A stretch of DNA of 64,000 nt, from contig JAZLMM010000012.1 of the NCBI GenBank assembly GCA_045598705.1, positions 28,468 to 92,467 of the forward strand, written 5' to 3'. The first letter of the stretch is position 1; each line of letters starts with the position of its first letter. Under the pieces are notes generated by a model. That model saw nothing but the letters and a program-made list of their open reading frames with translations, was not told the DNA's origin and made no database searches. This DNA comes from Scatonaster sp045598705. GTDB lineage: Bacteria > Bacillota > Clostridia > Saccharofermentanales > Saccharofermentanaceae. Below, piece after piece: positions 26,412 to 33,820 of this stretch. Made by a program: the position numbers and the translations under genes.

Positions 26412-27425
26412 ATGGAAGAAAAGAAGCACTCAATCGGTGAAATCCTTCTAGCCATTATCAAGAATCGTATCCTGCCTTTTCTGCTCCCTGCAGACGTACC
26501 CAATATTGGCATGGTGTTGCTCGGAACATTCTCACTTTCTTATCTGATTTCATGGGGCTGGACTAATCTGGCACCCGAGAAACTCTTCTACGATAAGACA
26601 TCTTTAATTGGCTATGCCATTATCACGCTCGTGCGACTTCTGTCTCTTCTTCTTGTATACGTATTGATTACTGAGCATTATCAGGTGAAAGAACACTATA
26701 CATGGGGAAGGAATCCAGGTCTCGGTGTGTTTTTCATGAGTTTCCTTGTCGGGGTACCTGCATTCCTGCTTTCATGTAGTACTCATAATCTCTTCATCTT
26801 TGCAGAGCTCAAGATGGAGAATCCTATTCCTTCTCAAGCTTTTTACTATGTTACAACAGAGAATTCGATATATAGCACACTACTTCTTCTCGTCATCGGC
26901 TGTTTGTTGCCGATACTTATTGAAGAGCTCTTTTTCCGCGGACTAGTCTATTCTGTCCTTCCAGATAAATGGTGGATTCGAATTCCTCTTCCAGCCCTGA
27001 TCAGCACACTATTTGCCGTAAACAAATTGGAATTTATCCCATTTCTTGTGATTGGTCTTTGTGCCTCTTTCGTTCGTTACTTCACCGACAGTACACTATG
27101 TTCCATTCTGACACGTGTCTGCATGTACTGCATGAGTATTCTGCTTTCTGGTATTCTTCCTTACCAAGAACCAGACGAAGTGCAAAATGCCATCGACTAC
27201 AACCGTACAACGCTTTATGCATCTGTTATTGGCTTCGTACTGGGCATCGTCATGATCATCGTACTACTGAAACAGTTGATTTATGTCAGATACCGTATGA
27301 AGAATGAAGACTTGACCTGTAACGCAGAAGATGGGCAACCAATGCAAATTGCACTCCACGATCATTTCCATATTGATTTCTTCCTCGGACTTGCTTTCCT
27401 GGTTCTGTGTTGGGTAATCGTCTAA
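26412..27425 (+). CDS. CPBP-family membrane protein with degenerate active site
   Basis: A 337-residue protein with eight or so membrane helices. The first CPBP motif is intact (EELFFRGLVYS, Glu-Glu-x-x-x-Arg). The second motif, normally ending in His within an FxxxH pattern, reads LFAVNKLE, with Asn in the His position. The third motif, normally ILxHxxxN, reads ILTRVCMYC, without His. CPBP proteins are Rce1-like intramembrane proteases or bacteriocin-immunity proteins; this one has probably lost peptidase activity. GGGAG precedes the ATG at 26412, which follows directly on the prepilin peptidase gene, so the two are co-transcribed. Confidence 0.8.
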   Translation: MEEKKHSIGEILLAIIKNRILPFLLPADVPNIGMVLLGTFSLSYLISWGWTNLAPEKLFYDKTSLIGYAIITLVRLLSLLLVYVLITEHYQVKEHYTWGRNPGLGVFFMSFLVGVPAFLLSCSTHNLFIFAELKMENPIPSQAFYYVTTENSIYSTLLLLVIGCLLPILIEELFFRGLVYSVLPDKWWIRIPLPALISTLFAVNKLEFIPFLVIGLCASFVRYFTDSTLCSILTRVCMYCMSILLSGILPYQEPDEVQNAIDYNRTTLYASVIGFVLGIVMIIVLLKQLIYVRYRMKNEDLTCNAEDGQPMQIALHDHFHIDFFLGLAFLVLCWVIV

Positions 27426-27503
27426 CCTATCGCCCAATGTCAAACTCCTGATTTTGTGCTATAATAATGCCATTCTGACCTTGTTATCCAAAGGGAGCTT
27501 TGT

Positions 27504-28973
27504 ATGGACAACAACACCCGATATTTAAGAGACCGCGCCACAGTGATGGCCACTGTGAAGTATATTCTCTTTGCGCTAATTATCGCTTTCCTGCTATTCT
27601 TTGCAAGTAAGATCGTTGTCATTTTCATTCCGTTTCTGATTGGTTTCGTATTGGCCAATGCTTCTCGTAGCATTGCAGATGCGATTATACGCGTCTCCGA
27701 CCGCAGAAAGAAAAAGAAGAAGAAACAGGGCAAACACGAGTATGTCCCTACTCCACCCACGAAGAAGCCCAATGCCATCGTCCGCTTCTTCTTCCCTGCT
27801 ATGGGCGAGAAGAAGTATTCTCAGCGCACTCGTCTGACTATTGTGATTTATGTCTTACTGTTGGTGCTGGTATTTGCAGGCGCAATCTGGGCCATTGGTG
27901 CATTGGCTGTCCAGATGTCCAATGTTCTGTCTTATGTAAAATCGATCACTGACTCCATGTCTGCAGACAACAAGTCCTTGGCCGAGTTGGCTTCCAATGC
28001 AATCGATAAGCTAACGAACTACCTGTCACGACTCTTTGGTACAGGCACTTCAGATACCATTAAAGCGAACCTAAACTCAATCGTTGAGAACTTAGGTAGC
28101 AAAGGCGTTGAGGTAGTAGAGTATCTTGGCGGTTCTCTGCTATCCATGATCAGTAGCTTACCCATGGCGATTTTCTATGTCATCGCAGTCATTATGTCCG
28201 GCTACTATTTCATCACGGACGGACGTTCCTTCATGAGATTCTTCGCCAACAATATCAAGAACAGAAGTTTCCGCTTACGCACCATGCGTCTTCTTGATCG
28301 TCTGTCCTCCACACTATTCCGAGTTCTAGGCGGCTACATGGTGTTGCTAATCATCACCTATGTTGAATCCTGGATCGTATACCGAATCGCCGGCATACCT
28401 TATGCAGCCATCTTCGCATGTTCCACCGCACTGCTAGATTTCCTACCGGTACTTGGTATCAGTGCCACCATGATTCCATTGATGGTATATTCTGCTTTCC
28501 ATGGGGACTATCGTGCATTGATTATTCTCATTATCGGTATGGCACTCATGACCGTTATCCGTCAGGTCATCGAGCCGAAGATCCTTGGTAAGTCCTTGAA
28601 TCTCCATCCACTTGCTACCATCCTCGGCATGATTATCGGTGTCTACATCTGGGGCGCCATCGGTTTCCTCTTAGGGCCAATCGTTCTAATCGTCGTTATT
28701 CAGACCATGAAGGTCTTCTCTCTCGACAAACGTTTGCGTCGCTTCATCGCCAACCTCTTGCAACGAATGGGCGAAGGCGATGACGAAGAGGACCGACGAA
28801 ATATGGGTAAAGAAATCAAGTCCAACGACGAACCAGAGAATGAACGTCCAACACTTGACGAAGTATTCAAGGAGACCAGCGCCAAGTTCCGCCAACGACG
28901 TTCTGCAAGAAATAGCAAGAAGAAGGCCAGCACGGCCCCAGAGAGTCCTCAAGATGCATCGGAAGATCAATAA
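27504..28973 (+). CDS. AI-2E family transporter
   Basis: A 489-residue membrane protein with about eight helices, the KPNAIVRFFFPAM loop between helices 2 and 3, and the family block GIPYAAIFACSTALLDFLPVLG followed by EPKILGKSLNLHP (written here as separate segments). AI-2E (UPF0118/YdbI/PerM) proteins have been linked to autoinducer-2 or Na+/H+ transport; the substrate is uncertain. The C-terminal ~85 residues form a charged, Lys/Glu-rich cytoplasmic tail. GGGAG precedes the ATG, and TATAAT at 27460-27465 may be the -10 element of its own promoter. Confidence 0.88.
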   Translation: MDNNTRYLRDRATVMATVKYILFALIIAFLLFFASKIVVIFIPFLIGFVLANASRSIADAIIRVSDRRKKKKKKQGKHEYVPTPPTKKPNAIVRFFFPAMGEKKYSQRTRLTIVIYVLLLVLVFAGAIWAIGALAVQMSNVLSYVKSITDSMSADNKSLAELASNAIDKLTNYLSRLFGTGTSDTIKANLNSIVENLGSKGVEVVEYLGGSLLSMISSLPMAIFYVIAVIMSGYYFITDGRSFMRFFANNIKNRSFRLRTMRLLDRLSSTLFRVLGGYMVLLIITYVESWIVYRIAGIPYAAIFACSTALLDFLPVLGISATMIPLMVYSAFHGDYRALIILIIGMALMTVIRQVIEPKILGKSLNLHPLATILGMIIGVYIWGAIGFLLGPIVLIVVIQTMKVFSLDKRLRRFIANLLQRMGEGDDEEDRRNMGKEIKSNDEPENERPTLDEVFKETSAKFRQRRSARNSKKKASTAPESPQDASEDQ

Positions 28974-29105
28974 GTTGGACTAGCGTTTTGAATAGAAGTG
29001 TATCGTTAACAAACTATTGTCTATCTAACCGAAAACGAGTTACATCTCATCAGAGAATCGGCTAATGTTGAACACCAAATTAGCCGAAGTAGATGTTTTC
29101 TGAAC

Positions 29106-29255
29106 CATATTTCTCATAGCCTTGAGAAAGTTGTCATGCAGGTTACTAATAAGTATCCGGTCGTACTTATAACGCGACCTAGACAAGTAGGCAAAACGAC
29201 AATGCTACAGAAGCTAATGGTGGGAACAATTCAGACTTACAAATATCAATACTGA
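29106..29255 (+). pseudogene. Remnant of an AAA_14/DUF4143 ATPase gene
   Basis: A 50-codon frame encodes a P-loop segment closely resembling the N-terminus of AAA_14 (DUF4143) ATPases: KYPVVLITRPRQVGKTTMLQ, after a helix like ISHSLEKVVMQ. The frame then ends in TGA after about 20 unrelated residues; the rest of the ~400-residue protein is absent. There is no ribosome binding site or clear start. The usual first glycine of the Walker A (TGPRQVGKTT) is Arg here, consistent with decay. It ends inside a terminator-like hairpin at 29254-29299. Confidence 0.7.
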
Positions 29256-29299
29256 ACAAAGCCCAGAGCGAAACCAACCAAGTTCTCCGGGCTTTGTTC
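29254..29299 (+). terminator. Long hairpin after the ATPase remnant
   Basis: GAACAAAGCCC (29254-29264) pairs perfectly with GGGCTTTGTTC (29289-29299) around a 24-nt loop. It is probably the former terminator of the lost ATPase gene, although the T tract is short. Confidence 0.55.
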
Positions 29300-29303
29300 A
29301 TAC

Positions 29304-29382
29304 GTATGATGGGTATCTACGATCCCTTCATTCCTCCGGTGTAGCACCGTATATATAGATATAGTCCTTGCAGACGAGCAGG
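29304..29382. repeat. 70-bp island repeat, copy 1
   Basis: Shares GTATCTACGATCCCTTCATT, CCTCCGGTGTAGCACCG and TATATATAG...GACGAGCAGG with copies 2 and 3. This copy has a 6-nt ATATAG insertion. Two small inverted repeats are present: CGGTG-TAG-CACCG and GTCC-TTGC-AGAC, the latter with a mismatch here. It lies directly upstream of the terminator of lipoprotein 1. Confidence 0.85.
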
Positions 29383-29385
29383 AAA

Positions 29386-29414
29386 AATAATGCACCGTTT
29401 TTCGGTGCATTATT
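29386..29414 (-). terminator. Terminator of lipoprotein gene 1
   Basis: AATAATGCACCG and CGGTGCATTATT are perfect inverted repeats separated by 5 nt; on the minus strand they are followed by TTTTTCC. Confidence 0.8.
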
Positions 29415-29427
29415 CTCTTATGTGTTT

Positions 29428-30042
29428 TTATTCGTACCCGTTTGGGATTTCTTGAGTCTCTCGATAATGAGTAAAGGTCTCTGCCGCATTAATGAAATCA
29501 TTTATAGATGATTCATGTGTTTTAGCTTCTAGTCCGCAGAACTCACGAATAACTTCCTCACCATCTGAGATGTGACTCCCAACGAATGTTTCGGGAAATT
29601 CATCGGGAGAAGATGAAGGTGGAGTATATATAAAGCCGTCGCCACCGCCATCATAGATAATACTGCCGCTATTATTGTCAAAAAAGTAAATAGCATTATA
29701 GCCCATCAAGGTGTATCCCAAAGCATCCAAATACTCATCTTGATGGAATATGCGTCGTCCGCTAGCATCGGTTTCCCAGAAATCATCCGGATTAACCTCG
29801 CCGTTTTGCTCGGTTTCGGTGGTTTCGGTTGTGGTTTCAGTAGTCTCAACTGGGGTCTCGGTAGGAGCCTCAGTGGTCTCAGAAGCCAGGGTTTCCTCGG
29901 TGATAGTAACAACCGGAGCATCGGAATCTTCTGTTACAGAAGATTCTGTTGTACTATCTTCTCCTTCATTATCACTAAGGCATGCTGTACACGTAAGCAG
30001 CATCGAAATCACAACCAGGGATATAATTACTTTCTTACACAT
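29428..30042 (-). CDS. Lipoprotein 1 of a tandem paralogous pair
   Basis: A 204-residue predicted lipoprotein. The leader MCKKVIISLVVISMLLTC ends at a lipobox (TAC), followed by an acidic, Thr/Glu-rich linker with repeated TTET and PTET units up to EVNPDDFW. The C-terminal domain of ~120 residues keeps only short similarity to its neighbour (FHxDEYxxALGY) and has a GGG-PPSSS loop. I recognise no family. The start at 30042 matches the start of the paralogue; an in-frame ATG 30 nt upstream is less likely. GTGAGG precedes the chosen ATG. Leader, linker and promoter region are almost identical at DNA level to lipoprotein 2. Confidence 0.75.
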   Translation of the reverse strand: MCKKVIISLVVISMLLTCTACLSDNEGEDSTTESSVTEDSDAPVVTITEETLASETTEAPTETPVETTETTTETTETEQNGEVNPDDFWETDASGRRIFHQDEYLDALGYTLMGYNAIYFFDNNSGSIIYDGGGDGFIYTPPSSSPDEFPETFVGSHISDGEEVIREFCGLEAKTHESSINDFINAAETFTHYRETQEIPNGYE

Positions 30043-30162
30043 AACTGTCGCCTCACAAACACCTTTTTTCAATAGCGTTCTTACTTGTTATGTTAATTAT
30101 ACATGAGTTTTGACGGAATAGCACCAGAGTCTTTATTTGGAGATTTGAAGACCTTATCATAA

Positions 30163-30232
30163 GATGGGCATCTACGATCCCTTCATTCCTCCGGTGTAGC
30201 ACCGTATATATAGTCCTCGCGGACGAGTAGGG
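30163..30232. repeat. 70-bp island repeat, copy 2
   Basis: Lies between the promoter region of lipoprotein 1 and the terminator of lipoprotein 2. The CGGTG-TAG-CACCG hairpin is identical to copy 1. The second hairpin is GTCC-TCGC-GGAC, with a T to C change in the loop relative to copy 3. Confidence 0.85.
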
Positions 30233-30246
30233 GTATGAATATCAAA

Positions 30247-30267
30247 AAATCACCCATGTGGTGATTT
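30247..30267 (-). terminator. Terminator of lipoprotein gene 2
   Basis: AAATCACC and GGTGATTT are inverted repeats separated by CATGT; on the minus strand TTTTTGAT follows. Confidence 0.75.
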
Positions 30268-30286
30268 CTTGATGCCTATTGGGTAA

Positions 30287-30913
30287 TTATTTTTTGCGAG
30301 TAATCCAACCGTCGGGAGTTTCAAATGTTGTGTGCCAATCGCTATTGGGATTGCTAAATTCTTGCAATGCAAAGATTGTCCTATTGATACTGTTTATTTC
30401 GCGATGCTCGACTTTGTCATTATATTCTATCAGTACGAAATTAGTGTTAGTATAGTTGAAATCATTTTCATAGATAGTCCCTCGGTATTCAAATTCATTT
30501 AATCCAGTATCATAATATATATAATTATCGCCACCTAAGTAATCACTAATAGCGCATAGACACGGATTACTACTACTGAAGAAATCGTATCCTAAAGCTT
30601 CCGCATACTCGTCGACATGGAACAACGGAGTCCCGTCCTCAGCGGTATCCCAGAAATCATCCGGATTAACCTCGCCGCTTTGCTCGGTTTCGGTGGTTTC
30701 GGTGGTTTCGGTTGGGGTCTCGGTAGTCTCGGTAGGAGTCTCAGTGGTCTCAGAAGCCGGGGTTTCCTTAGTAACAGTGACGACTGGAGCGTCGGAATCT
30801 TCTGTTACAGAAGATTCTGTTGTACTATCTTCTCCTTCGTTATCACTAGGGCATGCTGTACACGTAAGCAGCATCGAAATCACAACCAGGGATATAATTA
30901 CTTTCTTACACAT
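30287..30913 (-). CDS. Lipoprotein 2 of a tandem paralogous pair
   Basis: A 208-residue predicted lipoprotein. Residues 1-45 are almost identical to lipoprotein 1, with lipobox TAC and a Thr/Glu/Pro linker (units such as TETPTETTE). After EVNPDDFW the sequence diverges: the C-terminal domain shares FHVDEYAEALGY with its neighbour, but then has an NYIYYDTGLNEFEYRG strand region and a VEHREINSINR segment not found in lipoprotein 1. The function is unknown. The terminator at 30247-30267 and repeat copy 2 follow; the promoter region and repeat copy 3 precede it. Confidence 0.75.
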   Translation of the reverse strand: MCKKVIISLVVISMLLTCTACPSDNEGEDSTTESSVTEDSDAPVVTVTKETPASETTETPTETTETPTETTETTETEQSGEVNPDDFWDTAEDGTPLFHVDEYAEALGYDFFSSSNPCLCAISDYLGGDNYIYYDTGLNEFEYRGTIYENDFNYTNTNFVLIEYNDKVEHREINSINRTIFALQEFSNPNSDWHTTFETPDGWITRKK

Positions 30914-31019
30914 AACTGTCGCCTCACAAACACCTTTTCATTAGCGTTCTTACTTGTTATGTTAATTATACATGAGTTCTGACGGAATAGCACCAGAGTC
31001 TTTATTTGAAGACATTATC

Positions 31020-31093
31020 GTATGAGGGGTATCTACGATCCCTTCATTCCTCCGGTGTAACACCGTATATATAGTCCTTGCGGACGAGCAGGG
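31020..31093. repeat. 70-bp island repeat, copy 3
   Basis: Upstream border of lipoprotein unit 2. The first hairpin has a changed loop (CGGTG-TAA-CACCG) with the stem kept; the second is GTCC-TTGC-GGAC. It abuts the gene remnant at 31100-31219, which suggests an insertion or deletion junction. Confidence 0.85.
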
Positions 31094-31099
31094 AGAAAA

Positions 31100-31219
31100 G
31101 GCGAAGAGAATCCAGAAGAACGACTTCGACTCATCAATCTATGCAAGGAACAGATCTATTCAGACAAAGAGTTGGATATTGAACTTCTTGGCAAACTTGA
31201 ATCACTAATGTCACAATGA
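31100..31219 (+). pseudogene. C-terminal remnant of an unidentified protein gene
   Basis: A 39-codon open end reading GEENPEERLRLINLCKE, then YSDKELDIELLGKLESLMSQ and a TGA stop. It has the composition of a genuine helical protein C-terminus, but no start or binding site, and its 5' side is cut off by repeat copy 3. I do not recognise the family. It ends 2 nt before the convergent U32 peptidase gene. Confidence 0.5.
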
Positions 31220-31221
31220 CA

Positions 31222-32487
31222 CTAAGACTGCCGCGTGATTCCCTCGTCCTTATCACCGTCTCGGCTTAGGAATGAATAGGCTGGCAGTTCTTTGTCCACT
31301 TTCAGGTAGTACACCATCTCAGAATGCGGTGTCGAATCAATGGGATTCATTTCTTCGTCCCAGAGCGCTGTTGCAACGATAGGCTCACAATATCCTTCCG
31401 GCATAAGTACATGAAGCGTATCGCCTTGGAATATCTTATTCCGCTGGCTTACGATTGCGCACCCCTTCTGTTCGTCATACCCAGTCACGACGCCTACGAC
31501 GAAAGCCGGACGGTGATAGGTCTTCTCTGGGAAAATCTGCGCGTTTTCCATCGGTTTATCGAAGTAGAATCCCGTCGCAAACTCGCGGTGTACCGTACGG
31601 TTCAGCATCGTCTGCCATCTCTCGTCCTCATAATAAGCATCCGGCGACTGCATATATAGGTCAACCGCCTCACGATAGGCTTTGGTCACACTGGCCGCAT
31701 AGAAAGCCCCCTTGATACGCCCTTCTATTTTGAAGCTTGAAATCCCTGCAGCAATCAGTTCTGGTATGTGACTAATCATGCAGATGTCCTTGGAACTCAG
31801 TACATATGTGCCGCGCTCATCTTCAACGATTGGAAACTGATCTTCCGGACGTTTCTCTTCTACGAGGTGGTAGCCCCAACGACAAGGCTGGGCGCAACTT
31901 CCACTATTCGCTGATCGTCCGGTAAAATAACTCGAAAGCAGGCATCTTCCAGAATAAGATACACACATAGCACCATGCACGAAGCACTCCAGTTCCAGAT
32001 CGGTCGGCACGGCACTTCTGATTTTCTTTATCTCATCTAACGTCAATTCACGCGCCAATACGACTCGCTTGGCGCCCTGCTCATACCAGAACATGCACCC
32101 TTCGCTATTGGTGACACTGGCTTGCGTGCTGATATGGATTTCCATATTCGGTGCGATTTTTCTGACTTTTCGGAAGATACCAGCGTCAGAAATAATCAAT
32201 GCATCTATGCCGACTTCACTTAAGAAACGAATTTCATCATCAATCAGAGAAATATCTGCTTCGTGCGCCATAACATTGACGGTGCAATAGCACTTTACAC
32301 CATGCGCATGTGCATATGCTACGCCTTCTCTCATTTCTTCATGGGTGAAGTTATCGCTGAAGGTACGAAGGCCAAATTGTTTGCCTGCCATATAGACTGC
32401 ATCTGCACCATAGGCAATCGCAGTCTTTAGTTTCTCTAGGTTACCGGCCGGTGCCAGCACCTCCGGCTTACAAATCGCATCTGACAT
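31222..32487 (-). CDS. U32-family peptidase-like protein (TrhP/YrrO type)
   Basis: A 421-residue U32 protein. The N-terminal barrel begins PEVLAPAGNLEKLKTAI and YGADAVYMAGKQFGLRT; the family signature ELECFVHGAMCVSYSGRC is followed by the cysteine set in SGSCAQPCRW that can hold an iron-sulfur cluster. U32 proteins of this type take part in tRNA uridine-34 hydroxylation (TrhP, 5-hydroxyuridine) rather than proteolysis. mltG lies upstream on the same strand, an arrangement also seen in Bacillus-type yrr clusters. AAGGGA precedes the ATG. Confidence 0.88.
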   Translation of the reverse strand: MSDAICKPEVLAPAGNLEKLKTAIAYGADAVYMAGKQFGLRTFSDNFTHEEMREGVAYAHAHGVKCYCTVNVMAHEADISLIDDEIRFLSEVGIDALIISDAGIFRKVRKIAPNMEIHISTQASVTNSEGCMFWYEQGAKRVVLARELTLDEIKKIRSAVPTDLELECFVHGAMCVSYSGRCLLSSYFTGRSANSGSCAQPCRWGYHLVEEKRPEDQFPIVEDERGTYVLSSKDICMISHIPELIAAGISSFKIEGRIKGAFYAASVTKAYREAVDLYMQSPDAYYEDERWQTMLNRTVHREFATGFYFDKPMENAQIFPEKTYHRPAFVVGVVTGYDEQKGCAIVSQRNKIFQGDTLHVLMPEGYCEPIVATALWDEEMNPIDSTPHSEMVYYLKVDKELPAYSFLSRDGDKDEGITRQS

Positions 32488-32555
32488 TCTTTCGTCCCTT
32501 TCTTATGAAGCACCAGGCAGATACACTCTACCAGTCAGGTTTCCTTTCCGACTAA

Positions 32556-33737
32556 TCAGTTCCCCTCATCGTCACCGCGTGGACCCTCGTCCTCTTCGAT
32601 GACTGGATTATCGTTCCAGTTATCGCGATACTTCTCTACATTCGCATCATGTTCTTCCTTCGTCACGGCAAACGCAGTGCGTCCATCGCCCTTGGCGCAG
32701 AAGTACATATAGTTGCAATTGGGTTCCGGATAAAGCGCAGCCTGAATGGCATCCAGACTTGGCATGCAGATTGGTCCCGGTGGAAGTCCAGAGTACTTGT
32801 AAGTGTTATAGGGACTATCTAGCTGAAGATCTGAGTCGGTCGCCGCCCATACAGGCGATAAGCCACTCTGCGCGCGAAGGAAGTTAATGGATGCATCCGA
32901 TCCAAGATAGTTCATGGCCGAATCCTCTGAATTCAGTCGATTATGGAAAACCGCAGAGACATAGAGCATATCCGTCTTATTCGTGGTTTCTTTCTGAATC
33001 AGCGAGGCCAGCGTAATCACCTGGTCCATGGTCAGACCCAAGCGTTCTGCACGGGTGAAGAACTCATCGTACAGTTTCACATTCATGTTGCGCAGGAAAG
33101 TGGAGATAATCTCTTCTTCACTGGCATTCATATCGAAATCGTACGTATCCGGGAAAAGGTACCCACTTAAGATAAAATCACGATTATCATTGGTTGCGAT
33201 GGAAGAGACGAAAGGATAGTTAACGAAGAGGTCAGGGCTATTCATACACTCATCCAGACGCTGTTCATTGAAAGAAAGGCCCGCTTCCTTCAGTCTTGCT
33301 TTCACTTCCTGATAGGTAATACCTTCTTGGAAAGTGATACGGACAACTTCCGGTTCCTGACAAAGAAGATACATCATCTCATCGTATGTCAGATCTGGTG
33401 TAAGGAAATGTGTACCTGCGAGGTAGCCGCCATCAAAGCCGTTGAACTTACTCATAATGGAGAAAGCCAGCGTATTCTTAATGAGCCCAGCTTCTTTGAG
33501 TTTATCGGCAATGTCACCTGTCGTATCACCTGTTCGGATAACCACCATGACGGCCCCCGGAGTATCCTGATTAATCACAAGCTCTCCAGAATCGATCGAC
33601 TGCTCAAGTCCCTTAAATCGGGCATTCTGAGACGTGACATAATTATATCCTAGGAAAACGCCCAGCAGACCGCACAAAACCAGTGCAGTCATAACTATCA
33701 GGACCTTCAATGCTATCGATACTTTCCTCGAAAACAT
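32556..33737 (-). CDS. mltG: Endolytic murein transglycosylase MltG
   Basis: A 393-residue YceG/MltG protein. One N-terminal membrane helix (residues ~9-30), then a LysM-like segment (VMVVIRTGDTTGDIADKL) and the catalytic domain with the Glu in LASLIQKET, YVSAVFHNRL and SPYNTYKYSGLPPGPICMP in neighbouring stretches. It cuts nascent glycan strands at the membrane and so limits peptidoglycan chain length. The acidic C-terminal tail is short. AAGGAG precedes the ATG. Confidence 0.94.
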   Translation of the reverse strand: MFSRKVSIALKVLIVMTALVLCGLLGVFLGYNYVTSQNARFKGLEQSIDSGELVINQDTPGAVMVVIRTGDTTGDIADKLKEAGLIKNTLAFSIMSKFNGFDGGYLAGTHFLTPDLTYDEMMYLLCQEPEVVRITFQEGITYQEVKARLKEAGLSFNEQRLDECMNSPDLFVNYPFVSSIATNDNRDFILSGYLFPDTYDFDMNASEEEIISTFLRNMNVKLYDEFFTRAERLGLTMDQVITLASLIQKETTNKTDMLYVSAVFHNRLNSEDSAMNYLGSDASINFLRAQSGLSPVWAATDSDLQLDSPYNTYKYSGLPPGPICMPSLDAIQAALYPEPNCNYMYFCAKGDGRTAFAVTKEEHDANVEKYRDNWNDNPVIEEDEGPRGDDEGN

Positions 33738-33820
33738 GATGTCGTCTCTCCTTCATTCGATATCTCCGGCCACAAGTGGGGAGAATCCAATGTCCGTTAC
33801 TACGAATCTTCGTTCTTCCG

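Noticed and set aside
29740..30106. Plus-strand frames opposite the lipoprotein genes
   Set aside because: They are shadows of the repetitive Thr/Glu linker read in reverse, giving Ser/Val- or Gly/Phe-rich repeats.
29304..31093. CRISPR array or integron attC cassette array
   Set aside because: Only three repeats, ~860 bp apart, with genes between them; no cas genes, no integron integrase and no GTTRRRY core sites.
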